From contig JAQVXN010000166.1 of the NCBI GenBank assembly GCA_028709135.1, forward strand, positions 1-5,175: a stretch of DNA of 5,175 nt. Reading direction: 5' to 3'. The notes under the pieces were generated by a model, which was not told the DNA's origin, did no database searches, and was given only the letters and a program-made list of their open reading frames with translations. Source of the stretch: Bacteroidaceae bacterium. Lineage in GTDB: Bacteria > Bacteroidota > Bacteroidia > Bacteroidales > Bacteroidaceae. This document shows positions 1 to 5,175 of the stretch, piece by piece. The stretch's first letter is position 1. Each line of letters begins with the position of its first letter. The position numbers and the translations under genes were made by a program.

Positions 1-200
1 TTTAAATTATCAGTTGTATCAGAAATAGAAGGGGCGAAGTCTCTATAAGCTGTGCAAAAAAGAAGTATGGCGTGCAAGGAAGTCAAACAATTACTAATTG
101 GCTGAGAAAATATGGTACCTTTGACTGTGAAAATCAAACACCATCAAATATGCCTAAAAGTAAAGATTTGTCTCGTCTTAAATTAGGGTTCAGTTGGTAA
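1..200 (+). pseudogene. IS3-family transposase orfA fragment (N-terminal helix-turn-helix part), frameshifted and truncated
   Basis: Reading from base 1 gives FKLSVVSEIEG. The reading must then shift by one base near position 33, where a G seems to be missing from a G run, to continue as GEVSISCAKKKYGVQGSQ, TITNWLRKYGTFD and ENQTPSNMPKSKDL, stopping at 198-200. The pattern 'K+VVSEIE-G...AKKKYG+QG...+-NWLRKYG' is the DNA-binding helix-turn-helix of IS3-type orfA proteins, which helps the transposase recognise the element's ends. Similarity fades after about base 176, where the usual leucine-rich C-terminal half of OrfA should follow, and the last residues before the stop look unrelated. The 5' start lies outside the window. 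It is a dead fragment: frameshifted, truncated, and with no orfB directly downstream. It may belong to the same element as the orfB tail at 1686-1877. The family call rests on remembered motifs, not a search. Confidence 0.72.
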
Positions 201-538
201 AGTTTTGGATTTAACAATTTGCGGTTATTAGAAATCGCGTATTTAATGTTTCGGTCTCAGTTCATTACTTATTTAAGATAACTAAAGTAGAATCCAACTC
301 AGAAAGAGTATTGATTCGTTTCTCATTAAAAATTTAGGTAATAAAAGATTCTAATGGGCTTCGCATCAGTCTGATAGCTGCGAATTTTAAATGTTTCAAT
401 TTACACTTTCTATTTCTTAAACAGCATTTTATAGGTCTGTACTTTAACCAGACAGAAATATTTTACCTCGTAGGGTCTTTGATATACTTGATACTTTTCT
501 TTATTTGGCTGAAATTCTATTAGGATACAGTGTTCTTA
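201..538. other. AT-rich stretch with no recognisable gene
   Basis: No frame on either strand gives a protein I recognise, and stops are frequent. The stretch lies between the orfA fragment and the 21-bp repeat. It could be decayed mobile-element DNA, but no transposase motif is readable in it. The only structure I see is a weak imperfect hairpin at 360-384. Confidence 0.5.
360..384. other. Weak imperfect hairpin
   Basis: The outer arms TTCGC (360-364) and GCGAA (380-384) enclose an inner pair ATCAG / CTGAT around a single T, with four unpaired bases AGCT on one side. The bases TTTTAAA follow on the + strand, which is a poor U-tract. It could be a decayed terminator or chance, and there is no gene it clearly serves. 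Confidence 0.22.
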
Positions 539-673
539 ATGAAATATTACTTCTTATTCTATGTGACGCGGTGCGTTTCTTTGGTGACGCGACGCGTTTT
601 TTTCATGACGCACTGTGTTTCTTTGGTGACGCACTGCGTCATCAACTTTTATGGAGCAAGTAAAAATTCGTGA
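539..673 (+). CDS. Possible 44-residue repetitive peptide encoded across the 21-bp repeat (doubtful)
   Basis: An ATG at 539 opens a frame running through the tandem repeat to a TGA at 671-673. It begins MKYYFLFYVT and then contains seven-residue repeats such as VTRCVSL and MTHCVSL. The product would be small, hydrophobic and cysteine-containing. I do not recognise it as a family. No clear promoter is visible, and openness is what a 21-bp repeat without stops would give by chance. The opposite strand is also open: a 27-codon frame at 559-642 has repeats such as TQCVTKE, and a longer minus-strand frame covers 554-796. These competing frames argue that the repeat, not a protein, is the real feature. 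It is recorded because the array has no other explanation. Confidence 0.12.
   Translation: MKYYFLFYVTRCVSLVTRRVFFMTHCVSLVTHCVINFYGASKNS
564..641. repeat. 21-bp tandem repeat, four units, each with a GC-rich palindromic core
   Basis: TGACGC recurs at 564, 585, 606 and 627, an exact 21-bp period. The units are 564-584, 585-605, 606-626 and a shortened 627-641. Each starts with a short palindromic or near-palindromic core and continues with a T-rich spacer such as TTTCTTTGG. The last unit is the cleanest: TGACGCACTGCGTCA has 7-base arms around one central C. Unit 2 carries GACGCGACGCG, so the cores differ in sequence while the symmetry is partly kept. Because 21 is a multiple of three, frames stay open on both strands across the array. 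The local GC content is far above that of the surrounding AT-rich DNA. Function is unknown. It could be a dispersed intergenic repeat, a multi-site protein-binding array spaced about two helical turns apart, or part of a tiny repetitive ORF. Confidence 0.85.
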
Positions 674-890
674 AACACAATTGAAGTAATTCTTTGAAAG
701 CAACGAGTTTATTTTACGTTCTGAGCCCTGAATAGTCTGTAAAATCAAAATACTCAAACATGCTTTTAGGTAGGAACATGAACAGGATATCCTCATAGTC
801 GATTGGTTTTCTTTGCATGAAGCAAAAGTAATTTTTTATAGATCATTCAAAAAGGAACAATTTGTTAAATCACCAGCTTTACCGCCTGAG
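674..890. other. Gene-poor stretch upstream of the IS982 remnant
   Basis: No recognisable gene is present. The first 60 to 70 residues of an IS982 transposase would be expected just before base 891, but no frame here gives the usual N-terminal helical region. The 5' part of that gene has therefore been lost or is too changed to read. I looked for a left terminal inverted repeat matching sequence after 1675 and did not find a convincing one. Confidence 0.5.
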
Positions 891-1054
891 CTCTTTTATC
901 TGCATGAAATCTGTATCCATTTGTGTCACGATTTTGCTCAAGTGGTTTTCTATAACAGGTTTGTAGAACTAGAAAGCCGTGTATTTTTTAAATTTATGTT
1001 TTTTCTCAAGATGAATGCTTTGGGTCATTGTACGGGCATAACCTATGTAGACCA

Positions 1055-1133
1055 ATGATTCCTGTATGCACAATTGACTGGATTCATACCAGAAACTGTA
1101 GTTGATGTGGACAGTACGATGATTCCTGTATGC
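1055..1133 (+). repeat. Imperfect direct duplication inside the IS982 remnant
   Basis: The 15-base string ATGATTCCTGTATGC occurs at 1055-1069 and again at 1119-1133. It encodes the MIPVC part of the catalytic DSTMIPVCHN motif in the second copy. The first copy follows GAC directly by CA where the second has AGTACG, which puts it out of frame and creates the TGA at 1056. The GAC codons at 1050 and 1110 are 60 bases apart. The bases between the copies (1070-1109) do not simply repeat the flanks, so this is not a clean tandem duplication. Confidence 0.75.
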
Positions 1134-1465
1134 CATAACGTTCGCAGATATGCCAACAAGGTCTTTAAAGGATTTGCCACAGACGGAAAAGAAACGATGG
1201 ATGGTGTCATAGTTTTGAACTTCATTTACCTGTAACAGTACGAGAGAAATGATCTCCTTTTGTCTCACGGGAGCTAATGTGGATGATCGGAGTGACATCG
1301 TTTGGAATGTTCTGACGAAAGATTTATATGGTAAGTTGTTCGCTGGCAGAGGATACATTTCACAAAATCTTTCTGACTTTCTTTTTGCTGATGGGGTTAA
1401 TTTAGTTACGCGACCCAGATCTAATATGAAAAACAAATTGTTGCCTTTTGGAGATAAAATCATGT

Positions 1466-1483
1466 TGCACAAAATGCACAAAA
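1466..1483 (+). repeat. 9-bp tandem duplication in the IS982 remnant
   Basis: TGCACAAAA occurs twice back to back, at 1466-1474 and 1475-1483. It adds three codons and so does not itself shift the frame. An extra A in the following A run (1480-1484) best explains why the reading leaves frame here and resumes one phase over as RYIIEYIHD. Both look like replication slippage in an unselected gene. Confidence 0.7.
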
Positions 1484-1685
1484 AGGTATATCATTGAATA
1501 TATTCATGATAGCCTCAAAAATACAGCTCAGATTGTACATCTCAGACACCGTTCTATCAATAATTTCATCTTGAATCTTGTTTCTGCTGTTACTCCATAT
1601 TGCTTTTCAGACAACAAGCCACAACCTCTTTGCGGATATGAAATTGTTCAAACTAATCAACTCTCGTTCTTCTAAGTTCTTATCC

Positions 1686-1877
1686 AGAACTCAAGTAATC
1701 ATATTAAAACAGGCGTTTTTACTGGAAGATTATCAGGTAGATATTCAAACAATGAAATTAATTGTAAAAAATGCTGTACGTATTTACAACACTAAAAGAC
1801 CTCATTGGTCCCGTCACATGAAAACTCCTCAAGAAATCCGTTAGCAGAACGATTTAGAAATAAAAACGTATAAAAGA
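1686..1877 (+). pseudogene. IS3-family transposase orfB, C-terminal fragment
   Basis: The frame contains ILKQAFLLEDYQVD, NAVRIYNTKRPHWS and HMKTPQEI, stopping at a TAG at 1842-1844. 'IYNTKRPHWSxHMKTPQE' is the end of the integrase-like DDE catalytic domain of IS3-type OrfB, where 'YNxxRPH' is the well-known C-terminal signature. Reading through the TAG gives QNDLEIKTYKR to about 1877, which resembles a natural OrfB tail, so the stop may be a nonsense mutation. Everything upstream of about residue 'ILKQ' is missing, including the first two catalytic acids. The piece directly follows the natural end of the IS982 gene at 1675. The boundary falls somewhere in 1676-1700 and cannot be fixed by eye. 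It may be the other end of the element whose orfA fragment opens the window. Confidence 0.72.
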
Positions 1878-1910
1878 CTGAGAGTAGCAAGGCGCCCTTG
1901 CTACTCTCAG
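1878..1910 (-). terminator. Rho-independent terminator for the PBP1A gene
   Basis: A perfect inverted repeat has 15-base arms: CTGAGAGTAGCAAGG at 1878-1892, loop CGC, and the complementary arm at 1896-1910. Read on the minus strand, it lies 57 bases past the PBP1A stop codon and is followed by a T-rich run (TCTTTTATACGTTTTTATTT), as a terminator needs. On the + strand the downstream bases are A/T mixed, so termination from that side would be weaker. Confidence 0.88.
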
Positions 1911-1967
1911 ATAAAATAGATATTTGTTTTATAAACCTGTAGCGTTATTTAGGATTAGTCAATAGAA

Positions 1968-4436
1968 TTAGAAACCTAAATCAATTTCATCATCTCCGCC
2001 TCCATTTTTCTTGCCAATTTTTTCAGTTGAAATTCTTTTATTGTGGATATGCGTATGCGCGCTGTCACCTTCATTTGTGACGTCAATAGTATCTTCTGTT
2101 ATGGAATCTGGAAGTTCTTTGACTTTGCGATGATAGTTATCGCAGGTATAGCATCCATATGGAATATCTTCTGTTGGCTTTTTGAATTTTTGTTGGTATT
2201 TTTTGAAGTGTGGATCACTGAGAACACTTTGGATAAAATATCCAAAAATTGGTAGTGCAGTACGGCTACCTTGTCCTAAAGCGCCTGTGCGAAAATGAAT
2301 GCAACGATATTCTCCACCTACCCAAGCACCGCCAACGAGACCAGGTGTTACACCTACATACCATGCATCTGAATGGTTGTTTGAAGTTCCTGTTTTACCT
2401 CCAAAATCAGTGGTATGGTTGAATTGTCTGACATATGACCAAAGAGGCATTGATGTGGCTCCTGATTCGCTAAGTCCGGCACGCAGCATTTGTTGCATGA
2501 GGAATGCGGTGCGGTATGGAACTGCTTGAGTAGCCTCTTCGTTATCTTCTTTCTCATTATAGATGACATTTCCGTCTCGATCCACTACTTTTGTTACTAG
2601 AATAGGTTCCTTTTCTTTTCCGTCGTCATCAATAGTTGCGTATGAGTTGACTAGCTGAATCAGGCTGACATCGGAAGAACCCAGACTGAGAGAAGGTTCG
2701 TTGTCAAGTGGAGAATGAATGCCCATGGCATGGGCCGTTTTAATAATATTGGGGATGCCAACTTCCATTCCAGTTTTTACGGCTATGCTGTTCACACTTT
2801 GAGCAAAAGCGGCGCGTAATGTCATGGAATCCCCGGTAAAATAACCATTTGCATTGTGTGGGGCCCAAAGAACTTCTTTCTTTTTGCGTTTATCGTAAAC
2901 CTGCATGCCGACATAAGAGTCGGTACGTTTATCACAGGGCGTAAGTCCTTGATTCATGGCCTCTGTATAAACAAAGATTTTGAAAGTAGAACCCGGTTGA
3001 CGCATTGCGGTTACTTTGTCGTACTTCCACGATTGGAAATTGATGTCGCCCACCCACGCTTTGATGTGGCGCGTATCTGGCTCCATGACCACAAAACCTG
3101 AGTGCATAAATTTTACCATATAGCGAATGGAATCCATGGTGCTCAGTATGGCTTTTTTAGGCCCGGCATAATCAAAAAGGGTTACTTCATGAGGTTTATT
3201 CAAATAATAGTTAATGGAATCCGGATTGGTTTTGTATTTGTTTTGCAAGTAACTGTAAACAGGTAGTTTTTGAGCGATGTCTTCAATAAAATGTGGTACA
3301 ATTTTGTGATTTTCGTCTTGCCATGGATCTTCATTCCCCCAATGGCTTTTAAAGCGTTGCTGGATGGTCCGCATTTGTTTGTTAACGGCATCTTCAGCAT
3401 ATTGCTGCATTTTAGAATTCAGTGTGGTGTAAATTTTTAGGCCATCAGAGTATAAATCCACGTCAATACTTTTTTTCTGGAAAATATCTTTCAGATATTT
3501 GGCAACTTCCTGGCGGAAATAAAGTGCTTTGCCGTCATAAACATTCTCCACACTGAAATTAAGTTGAATGGGTAACGCGGTGAGAGAATCGCATGCTGCG
3601 CGTGTCAGGTCGTTATGAGTTCTTAAATTATTTAATACGATGTTACGACGTTCCAAACTACGTTTTGGATTGATTTTAGGATTATAGGACGAAGTGGCTT
3701 TAAGCAGTCCTACAAGAACCGCACATTCTTCTGTTTTGAGTTTTGCCGGAGTGGTGTTAAAGTAAGTTTTTGCTGCCGTCTTAATGCCGTAGGCACTGCT
3801 GCCGAAATCCACCGTGTTGACATACATTGTGAGAATGTCCTTTTTATTATAGAAAAATTCCAGTCCAATTGCGAGAATCCATTCTTTGCTCTTCATGATA
3901 ACCATTTTTACTCCTGGAATTTTGCCTAGCAGTCCCGTAGAATATTGTGAGCGGGTACGGAACATGTTTTTGACCAATTGTTGAGTAATGGTAGATGCTC
4001 CGCGGGCGTTTCCGTGAAGCATATCTTTTGCGGCGGAAAAGAGGCCTTTGAAGTCTACTCCATGATGCTGATAGAAACGTTCATCCTCCGTGTCAATCAA
4101 GGTTTTATAGAACATGGGGTTTACGTCTTCATATTTAATGGGGGAACGGTTTTCATTAAAATATTTGCCGATGAGAACACTGTCCTCTGTGTAAATTTCA
4201 GAGGCCTCATTGTTCTCTGGATGCATAATATTATGAATAGACGGCGATTTGCCGAAAAGCCAGAAGAAATTGAAATAAACGGCAAATGTGTAAATGATAA
4301 TAAAAACGATAAAGGATGCGATTCCTACGAGTAGTTTTTTGTACCAAGGGGCTCCAATATAAAGTCCTTTATACCATGCCCAAAAATGTTTGAGCTTATT
4401 GGCTATGTATTTCAGAAATTGTTTAATCTTCTTCAT
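1968..4436 (-). CDS. mrcA: Bifunctional peptidoglycan synthase, class A penicillin-binding protein (PBP1A type)
   Basis: The product has 822 residues and is intact. Class A PBPs polymerise lipid II into glycan strands and cross-link the stem peptides on the outer face of the inner membrane; they are beta-lactam targets. A short basic cytoplasmic segment (1-34) is followed by one membrane helix (about 35-60). The GT51 glycosyltransferase domain shows EDERFYQHHGVD (117-128, catalytic E117), GASTITQQLVKNMF (146-159), KSKEWILAIGLE (182-193, second glutamate E185) and YGIKTAAKTYF (216-226). The transpeptidase domain has SxxK as S483-TF-K486 (nucleophile S483), SVN at 547-549 and KTGT at 681-684. 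A charged tail from about 740 holds a CYTC pair (762-765) and a His-rich stretch near 794-798. The frame is open upstream to a TTG at 4496, but the ATG at 4436 starts the usual MKKIKQFLKY cytoplasmic segment and is preferred. The gene stands alone, with a terminator behind it and a divergent gene ahead. The family call is near certain; the symbol follows common usage (also ponA). Confidence 0.96.
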   Translation of the reverse strand: MKKIKQFLKYIANKLKHFWAWYKGLYIGAPWYKKLLVGIASFIVFIIIYTFAVYFNFFWLFGKSPSIHNIMHPENNEASEIYTEDSVLIGKYFNENRSPIKYEDVNPMFYKTLIDTEDERFYQHHGVDFKGLFSAAKDMLHGNARGASTITQQLVKNMFRTRSQYSTGLLGKIPGVKMVIMKSKEWILAIGLEFFYNKKDILTMYVNTVDFGSSAYGIKTAAKTYFNTTPAKLKTEECAVLVGLLKATSSYNPKINPKRSLERRNIVLNNLRTHNDLTRAACDSLTALPIQLNFSVENVYDGKALYFRQEVAKYLKDIFQKKSIDVDLYSDGLKIYTTLNSKMQQYAEDAVNKQMRTIQQRFKSHWGNEDPWQDENHKIVPHFIEDIAQKLPVYSYLQNKYKTNPDSINYYLNKPHEVTLFDYAGPKKAILSTMDSIRYMVKFMHSGFVVMEPDTRHIKAWVGDINFQSWKYDKVTAMRQPGSTFKIFVYTEAMNQGLTPCDKRTDSYVGMQVYDKRKKKEVLWAPHNANGYFTGDSMTLRAAFAQSVNSIAVKTGMEVGIPNIIKTAHAMGIHSPLDNEPSLSLGSSDVSLIQLVNSYATIDDDGKEKEPILVTKVVDRDGNVIYNEKEDNEEATQAVPYRTAFLMQQMLRAGLSESGATSMPLWSYVRQFNHTTDFGGKTGTSNNHSDAWYVGVTPGLVGGAWVGGEYRCIHFRTGALGQGSRTALPIFGYFIQSVLSDPHFKKYQQKFKKPTEDIPYGCYTCDNYHRKVKELPDSITEDTIDVTNEGDSAHTHIHNKRISTEKIGKKNGGGDDEIDLGF

Positions 4437-4468
4437 GTTGTCAATTGAATCTAAGTACAATCTTAATA

Positions 4469-4497
4469 AAAGATTACACGCATTATTTGGGGCCAAA
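4469..4497 (-). promoter_or_regulatory. Candidate promoter of the PBP1A gene
   Basis: On the minus strand TTTG (4497-4494) is followed after 17 bases by TAATCTTT (4476-4469). This fits the Bacteroides -33 TTTG / -7 TAnnTTTG pattern with two mismatches in the -7 box. It lies 32 bases before the ATG at 4436, which would give a leader of about 25 bases. The -33 part overlaps the TTG at 4496, which is one reason to reject that codon as the start. The match is moderate and AT-rich DNA gives such matches by chance. Confidence 0.35.
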
Positions 4498-4675
4498 ATT
4501 ACGCATTTTGGAGCGGATTCGGCGTCTATAGTGAATATTTTTTATGAGTAGGAGAAAAAAACAAGCAATTACAACTGTAATAGAGGGTATTAATATAAAG
4601 AATAATTAGGGAAGAAGAGTTTTTAAACGTTGTATGAATTTGAAAAGAAATTCAAAATGTAAAGGTGAAGAGATG
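4498..4675. promoter_or_regulatory. Divergent intergenic region with two short inverted repeats
   Basis: No gene is visible here. It is the AT-rich upstream region shared by the PBP1A gene and the GH71/99-like gene. Two dyads stand out: ATTACA-AC-TGTAAT (4568-4581), and TTTGAA-AAGAAA-TTCAAA (4639-4656), the latter about 20 bases upstream of the likely -33 box of the + strand gene. Either could be a regulator site. In DNA this AT-rich, 6-base arms also arise by chance, so this is a weak call. Confidence 0.25.
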
Positions 4676-4702
4676 TTGTATGGGCAAAAAGTACTACCTT
4701 TG
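4676..4702 (+). promoter_or_regulatory. Promoter of the GH71/99-like gene, Bacteroides type
   Basis: TACCTTTG at 4695-4702 matches the Bacteroides -7 consensus TAnnTTTG at every fixed position. A TTG at 4676-4678 (within TGTTG) lies 16 bases upstream as a partial -33 box, slightly closer than usual. Transcription would start around 4707-4711, only a few bases before the first ATG at 4715, which bears on start-codon choice for that gene. Confidence 0.62.
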
Positions 4703-4714
4703 TAAAGTGTTAAA

Positions 4715-5175
4715 ATGAATCTAATGAGACAAAAAATGATGAAATGGCTTTTAGGCGCGTTTGTCTGCGCCGCTTCTCTTGGTGCGAATGCTGAACTCTA
4801 TGATACGTACAGCGACACGTGGGTTTGCACGGACGGTTTGGGACGTCAAGTGGCTTATGCGGGTAATGGGGTTTCCCGTACGAAGATTGACACAACTGTA
4901 AATATAGGTATGTTTTACTATATTTGGCACGGACAGCACGGTGATGAAATCAAGGACATTACGAATTTACTTGCTGCAGACCCTGTCAATCCTCATTGGG
5001 GTGCTGTGGGGCAATTTCATTGGGGTGGAAAACCAGAATTAGGTTATTATAAAGGTGGTGACAATTACATCATAGCGCGTCACATGCAGATGTTAATGGA
5101 TGCCGGTATCGATTTTTACTTTTTTGATGTGACGAATGCTTTCACTTACGATGATAATGTAAAGGCCGTGATGCG
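4715..5175 (+). CDS. Secreted GH71/99-like protein, 5' part only
   Basis: The first 153 codons are visible and the frame runs off the window. A signal peptide is clear: a basic start, the hydrophobic stretch WLLGAFVCAASLG (11-23) and a likely cut after ANA (24-26), so the protein is exported. The lack of a lipobox cysteine near the cut suggests a periplasmic or secreted protein and not a lipoprotein. The mature part has GMFYYIWHGQHG (65-76), NPHWGAVGQFHWGG (92-105), LGYYKGGDNYIIARHMQML (109-127) and AGIDFYFFDVTNAFTY (130-145). This resembles the N-terminal barrel strands of GH71/99-like proteins found in Bacteroidales polysaccharide-degrading loci; GH99 members cut alpha-mannosides, but substrate here is unknown. 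Alternative starts are ATG at 4724, 4736 and 4739. The promoter position and the signal-peptide length favour 4736 or 4739; 4715 is given as the outer limit. There is no strong Shine-Dalgarno sequence, normal for this phylum. The family call is by motif memory; the catalytic residues lie beyond the visible part. Confidence 0.8.
   Translation, partial: MNLMRQKMMKWLLGAFVCAASLGANAELYDTYSDTWVCTDGLGRQVAYAGNGVSRTKIDTTVNIGMFYYIWHGQHGDEIKDITNLLAADPVNPHWGAVGQFHWGGKPELGYYKGGDNYIIARHMQMLMDAGIDFYFFDVTNAFTYDDNVKAVM

Larger units (their letters stand above)
891..1675 (+). pseudogene. IS982-family transposase, broken by frameshifts, a stop and small duplications
   Basis: Pieces of an IS982-type DDE transposase follow each other in the right order but in different frames. 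At 891-1055 the reading includes ELFYLHEICIHL, YNRFVELESRVF and CTGITYVD. At 1110-1199 it reads DSTMIPVCHNVRRYANKVFK and then GKETM. At about 1202-1243 it includes WCHSFELHL. At 1246-1484 it includes CLTGANVDDRS, GKLFAGRGYISQ and NMKNKLLP. From 1485 it includes RYIIEYIHDSLKN and LRHRSINNF, ending QTNQLSFF at 1675. The likely catalytic acids survive: D at 1110-1112, D at 1282-1284 in NVDD, and E at 1496-1498 in YIIE. The gene is nevertheless dead. The N-terminal 60 to 70 residues are missing or unreadable, a TGA lies at 1056-1058, a segment is duplicated around 1055-1133, and frame changes occur near 1200, 1245 and 1484. A complete protein of the family is about 290-300 residues. The family call comes from motif memory and is firm; the exact element is unknown. 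Confidence 0.85.

Noticed and set aside
431..453. Small inverted repeat GTCTG ... CAGAC
   Set aside because: Five-base arms with a nine-base loop are expected by chance and there is no U-tract or gene for it to serve.
564..641. CRISPR array
   Set aside because: Units are contiguous 21-bp tandem repeats without unique spacers, and no cas gene is near.
718..735. Possible left inverted repeat of the IS982 element, loosely like the complement of sequence near 1680-1695
   Set aside because: Only about six bases match in a row and the position does not fit well, so no terminal repeat can be claimed.
554..796. 80-codon minus-strand open frame over the 21-bp repeat
   Set aside because: Its C-terminal part is just the repeat read in one frame (RHQRN-type heptads) and its N-terminal part resembles no protein I know. 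Other frames over the repeat are equally open.
813..1058. Separate small + strand gene of 81 codons
   Set aside because: From 891 it is the N-terminal part of the broken IS982 transposase, not an independent gene.
969..1481. 170-codon open frame on the minus strand
   Set aside because: It lies opposite the IS982 remnant, which explains the DNA with clear family motifs. The minus-strand translation shows no recognisable family or start context.
3978..4334. 118-codon + strand frame, and other short frames inside 1968-4436
   Set aside because: These are shadows of the intact PBP1A gene on the minus strand.
4437..4496. Longer start of the PBP1A gene at a TTG (4496), adding 20 residues
   Set aside because: TTG is a rare start, the added residues look like translated leader, the candidate promoter overlaps it, and the ATG at 4436 gives the typical basic N-terminus before the membrane helix.

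Overview
The window looks like chromosomal DNA from a member of the Bacteroidales (Bacteroidota). The support is a class A penicillin-binding protein of the Bacteroides/Parabacteroides type, a secreted GH71/99-like glycan-active protein of the kind common in gut Bacteroidales, insertion-sequence remnants of IS3 and IS982 type, and a promoter matching the Bacteroides -7 consensus TAnnTTTG with no strong Shine-Dalgarno sequence. Genus cannot be fixed from the sequence alone.

Layout. Bases 1 to about 1875 are a low-GC graveyard of decayed insertion sequences on the + strand. It starts inside an IS3-family orfA helix-turn-helix fragment (1-200). About 690 bp without a recognisable gene follow, holding a four-unit 21-bp tandem repeat (564-641). 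Next is an IS982-family transposase broken by frameshifts, a stop and small duplications (891-1675). Last comes the C-terminal end of an IS3-family orfB (about 1686-1877). The two IS3 pieces flanking the IS982 piece suggest a nested insertion followed by deletion, but this is inference.

A strong hairpin (1878-1910) ends the graveyard and is well placed as the transcription terminator of the next gene. That gene, on the minus strand (1968-4436), is an intact 822-residue bifunctional peptidoglycan synthase (PBP1A type) with all expected glycosyltransferase and transpeptidase motifs. A divergent regulatory gap of about 280 bp (4437-4714) separates it from a + strand gene (4715 to the window edge). 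This gene encodes a secreted GH71/99-like protein whose first 153 codons are visible.

The two real genes are divergently transcribed and nothing suggests they work together: one builds the cell wall, the other probably acts on a glycan outside the cytoplasm. I see no convincing new biological system. The items most worth a second look are the 21-bp palindromic repeat, the very short predicted leader of the GH71/99-like gene, and the mosaic structure of the IS982 remnant.
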